Positions 40,389-42,068 of a stretch of DNA of 42,068 nucleotides are shown one piece after another (positions within the stretch are counted from its first letter, which is position 1; the number at the start of each line of letters is the position of its first letter). Origin of the DNA: Thermotogae bacterium (GTDB lineage Bacteria > Thermotogota > Thermotogae > Mesoaciditogales > Mesoaciditogaceae); NCBI GenBank assembly GCA_026988035.1, contig JALSLY010000066.1:1-42068 (forward strand), read 5' to 3'. The position numbers and the translations under genes are program-made. The notes under the pieces were generated by a model, which had not been told where the DNA came from, ran no database searches, and worked only from the letters and a program-made list of their open reading frames with translations.

Positions 40389-41812
40389 TATTTTTCACCA
40401 CCATCATCATCTATGTTTGGCATGGGGAACTCTCCGCGTACTTTCTCATAAGCACGAGCAATTTGAAGAATTTTTGAATCATCAAATCTTTTGCCCATTA
40501 TCTGAAGACCTATGGGAAGCTTTTCAACAAATCCCATTGGAACGCTAATAGATGGGAGACCAGCTAAGTTTGCTGGTATGGTGTAAATATCCTGAAGATA
40601 ATAATCAAGAGGACTGGAGAGCTCACCAAACTTAAACGCTGTTTTAGGTGTGGTAGGACCTACGATGGCATCGTGAGTTAGAAATATTTTCAGTAGTTCA
40701 TCTGTGATCTTTGCGCGTACGCGTTGAGCCTTGTCAAAATAAGCATCATAATAAGTTGCAGATAATGTGAATGTCCCAAGCATGATCCTGCGTTTCACTT
40801 CTTTTCCAAAGCCCTCATCTCTCGTTTGATTGTATGTTTCATCAATGGAATCTTCTTCGACTCTTAATCCGTATTTAATGCCATCATACCGCGAAAGGTT
40901 AGACGATGCTTCTGCAGGTGCTATTATGTAATAAACGGCGACAGCGTATTTCAGGGATGGAATAGAGACTTCTTCAACTCTTGCACCTAATCTTTTCAGA
41001 GCTTCGATCGCCTCTTCAAGTACAATCTTTGCGGTTGAAGTCAGTCCCTTAACAAATTCGGAAGGTAGCGCAAACTTCATTCCTTCTATGGAGTTTTCCA
41101 GTGTGTTCATAACATTTATCTTTTTATCAATCGTTGTGGCGTCGTTCAAATCGCGTCCGAAAATCATGCTCCCTACCAGCGCGGCATCCCTGACACTTTT
41201 TGTTAGAGGTCCAATTTGATCCATCGAAGAAGCAAAGGCAGAAAGTCCGTACCTTGAAACGAGGCCGTAGGTAGGCTTATATCCTACTATTCCACAGAAT
41301 GATGCGGGCTGTCTTATTGAACCTCCAGTGTCAGAACCAAGAGCGAATGGGACCATACCAGACGCAACGGCAGCAGCTGAGCCGCCACTTGATCCTCCAG
41401 GTACTCTTGAGATATCCCATGGGTTTTTTGATGCAAAAAATGCAGAATACTCGGTGGAAGAACCCATTGCGAACTCATCCAGATTTGTTTTTCCGATGAC
41501 TGTTCCACCGTTATCCAACAGCTTTTTCACGGCTGTGGCTGTAAAAGTTGATCCATAATTTTCTAAAATTTTAGATCCAGACGTTGTTTTCGTACCGTTC
41601 AATTGCATGTTGTCTTTCACAGCAAATGGAATTCCATGAAGTGGTCCATTGTTTCCTTTGACTGTACAAGTTGATATGTAAGCTCGCAATTTCGGATTGA
41701 GACGAGCGGAACGTTCTTTAAAGTACGAAACAACCGAATCTTCATCTAATCTCCCGCTTTTTACATCATCTACCAGTTCTTCAACACCCTTCTTGAAGAG
41801 CAATCTCAACAC
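40388..41812 (-). CDS. gatA: Aspartyl/glutamyl-tRNA amidotransferase subunit A
   Basis: 474 residues, amidase-signature glutaminase. The Ser-cisSer-Lys triad is Lys66 (PFAVKDNM), Ser141 (PGGSSGGSAAA) and Ser165 (SDTGGSIRQPA). It releases ammonia from Gln for GatB, giving Asn-tRNA or Gln-tRNA. GTG 41812 is the longest plausible start; a TTG at 41803, eight bases after GGGAG, fits the ribosome site at least as well. It is first in the operon; gatC, often just upstream, is not here. Confidence 0.96.
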   Translation of the reverse strand: MLRLLFKKGVEELVDDVKSGRLDEDSVVSYFKERSARLNPKLRAYISTCTVKGNNGPLHGIPFAVKDNMQLNGTKTTSGSKILENYGSTFTATAVKKLLDNGGTVIGKTNLDEFAMGSSTEYSAFFASKNPWDISRVPGGSSGGSAAAVASGMVPFALGSDTGGSIRQPASFCGIVGYKPTYGLVSRYGLSAFASSMDQIGPLTKSVRDAALVGSMIFGRDLNDATTIDKKINVMNTLENSIEGMKFALPSEFVKGLTSTAKIVLEEAIEALKRLGARVEEVSIPSLKYAVAVYYIIAPAEASSNLSRYDGIKYGLRVEEDSIDETYNQTRDEGFGKEVKRRIMLGTFTLSATYYDAYFDKAQRVRAKITDELLKIFLTHDAIVGPTTPKTAFKFGELSSPLDYYLQDIYTIPANLAGLPSISVPMGFVEKLPIGLQIMGKRFDDSKILQIARAYEKVRGEFPMPNIDDDGGEK

Positions 41813-41833
41813 TCCCTTCGAATTATCAAAATA

Positions 41834-41839
41834 ATTATA
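41834..41839 (-). promoter_or_regulatory. Candidate -10 box of the gatA operon
   Basis: TATAAT on the minus strand (41839-41834), about 22 bases before the gatA start. No good -35 hexamer lies at the right distance, so this is weak evidence of a promoter and would leave a very short leader. Confidence 0.4.
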
Positions 41840-41899
41840 TCACTCCCGCGACGAACCTTTTATAAGTGGAGTCTTAACCCATAATATCATTCAGGCTGG

Positions 41900-42068
<169 letters not shown>

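Overview
The window looks like chromosomal DNA of a moderately AT-rich, Gram-negative-type anaerobic bacterium. The best guess is a member of the Thermotogota, perhaps near Mesoaciditoga, Athalassotoga or Kosmotoga. This rests on gene content and gene style: dense blocks of ATGA/TTGA-coupled genes, frequent TTG and GTG starts behind strong AGGAGG sites, an outer-membrane-type barrel protein, and a mannosylglucosylglycerate-like glycosyltransferase pair. No rRNA or tRNA is present to confirm it.

Left part (1-5.9 kb): a rearranged zone. A dispersed palindromic repeat is followed by a decayed piece of a TPR gene (+) and a decayed piece of a macrodomain gene (-). Next come an aminopeptidase C, a DHA2-type drug exporter with its MarR regulator, and a macrodomain gene coupled to pseudouridine-5'-phosphate glycosidase. 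A second copy of the exporter's 3' end lies in inverted orientation just before, and in frame with, the macrodomain gene. The 5.9-8.8 kb block is a reverse transsulfuration operon (cystathionine beta-synthase-like, cystathionine gamma-lyase/synthase, SAM methyltransferase).

9.3-11.7 kb (+): TPR protein, prepilin peptidase and adenosine-specific kinase family protein, ending in a bidirectional terminator. 11.7-17.6 kb (-): HhH/DUF2087 protein, recN, a DUF2207 membrane protein, hflK and hflC. 18.1-21.4 kb (+): DUF2520 Rossmann protein, panB, a small mechanosensitive channel and birA. 21.3-25.8 kb (-): zinc metallopeptidase, rsmB, rlmN, rsgA and rpe, a translation/ribosome-maturation operon. 26.0-28.1 kb (+): a lipoprotein with an EF-hand-like loop and a predicted outer-membrane barrel protein.

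28.1-34.7 kb (-): one operon with a sugar-type ABC importer (binding protein, two permeases, no ATPase), a GT78/GT81-like glycosyltransferase, an RpiR-type regulator and a GT4 glycosyltransferase. The likely theme is synthesis and uptake of a glycosylglycerate-type compatible solute. 35.7-41.8 kb (-): gatA, gatB, folP, folK, nadE and a SHOCT miniprotein, all tightly coupled. The right edge carries the 3' end of what appears to be a group II intron on the minus strand.

The intergenic spacers hold at least four copies or part-copies of one repeat family. Three end with a TTGACR (-35-like) box pointing at the neighbouring gene. The most unusual features are the nested inverted duplications around the exporter/macrodomain locus, the covarying terminator-like hairpin shared by the TPR gene and its relic, and the repeat-borne promoter boxes.
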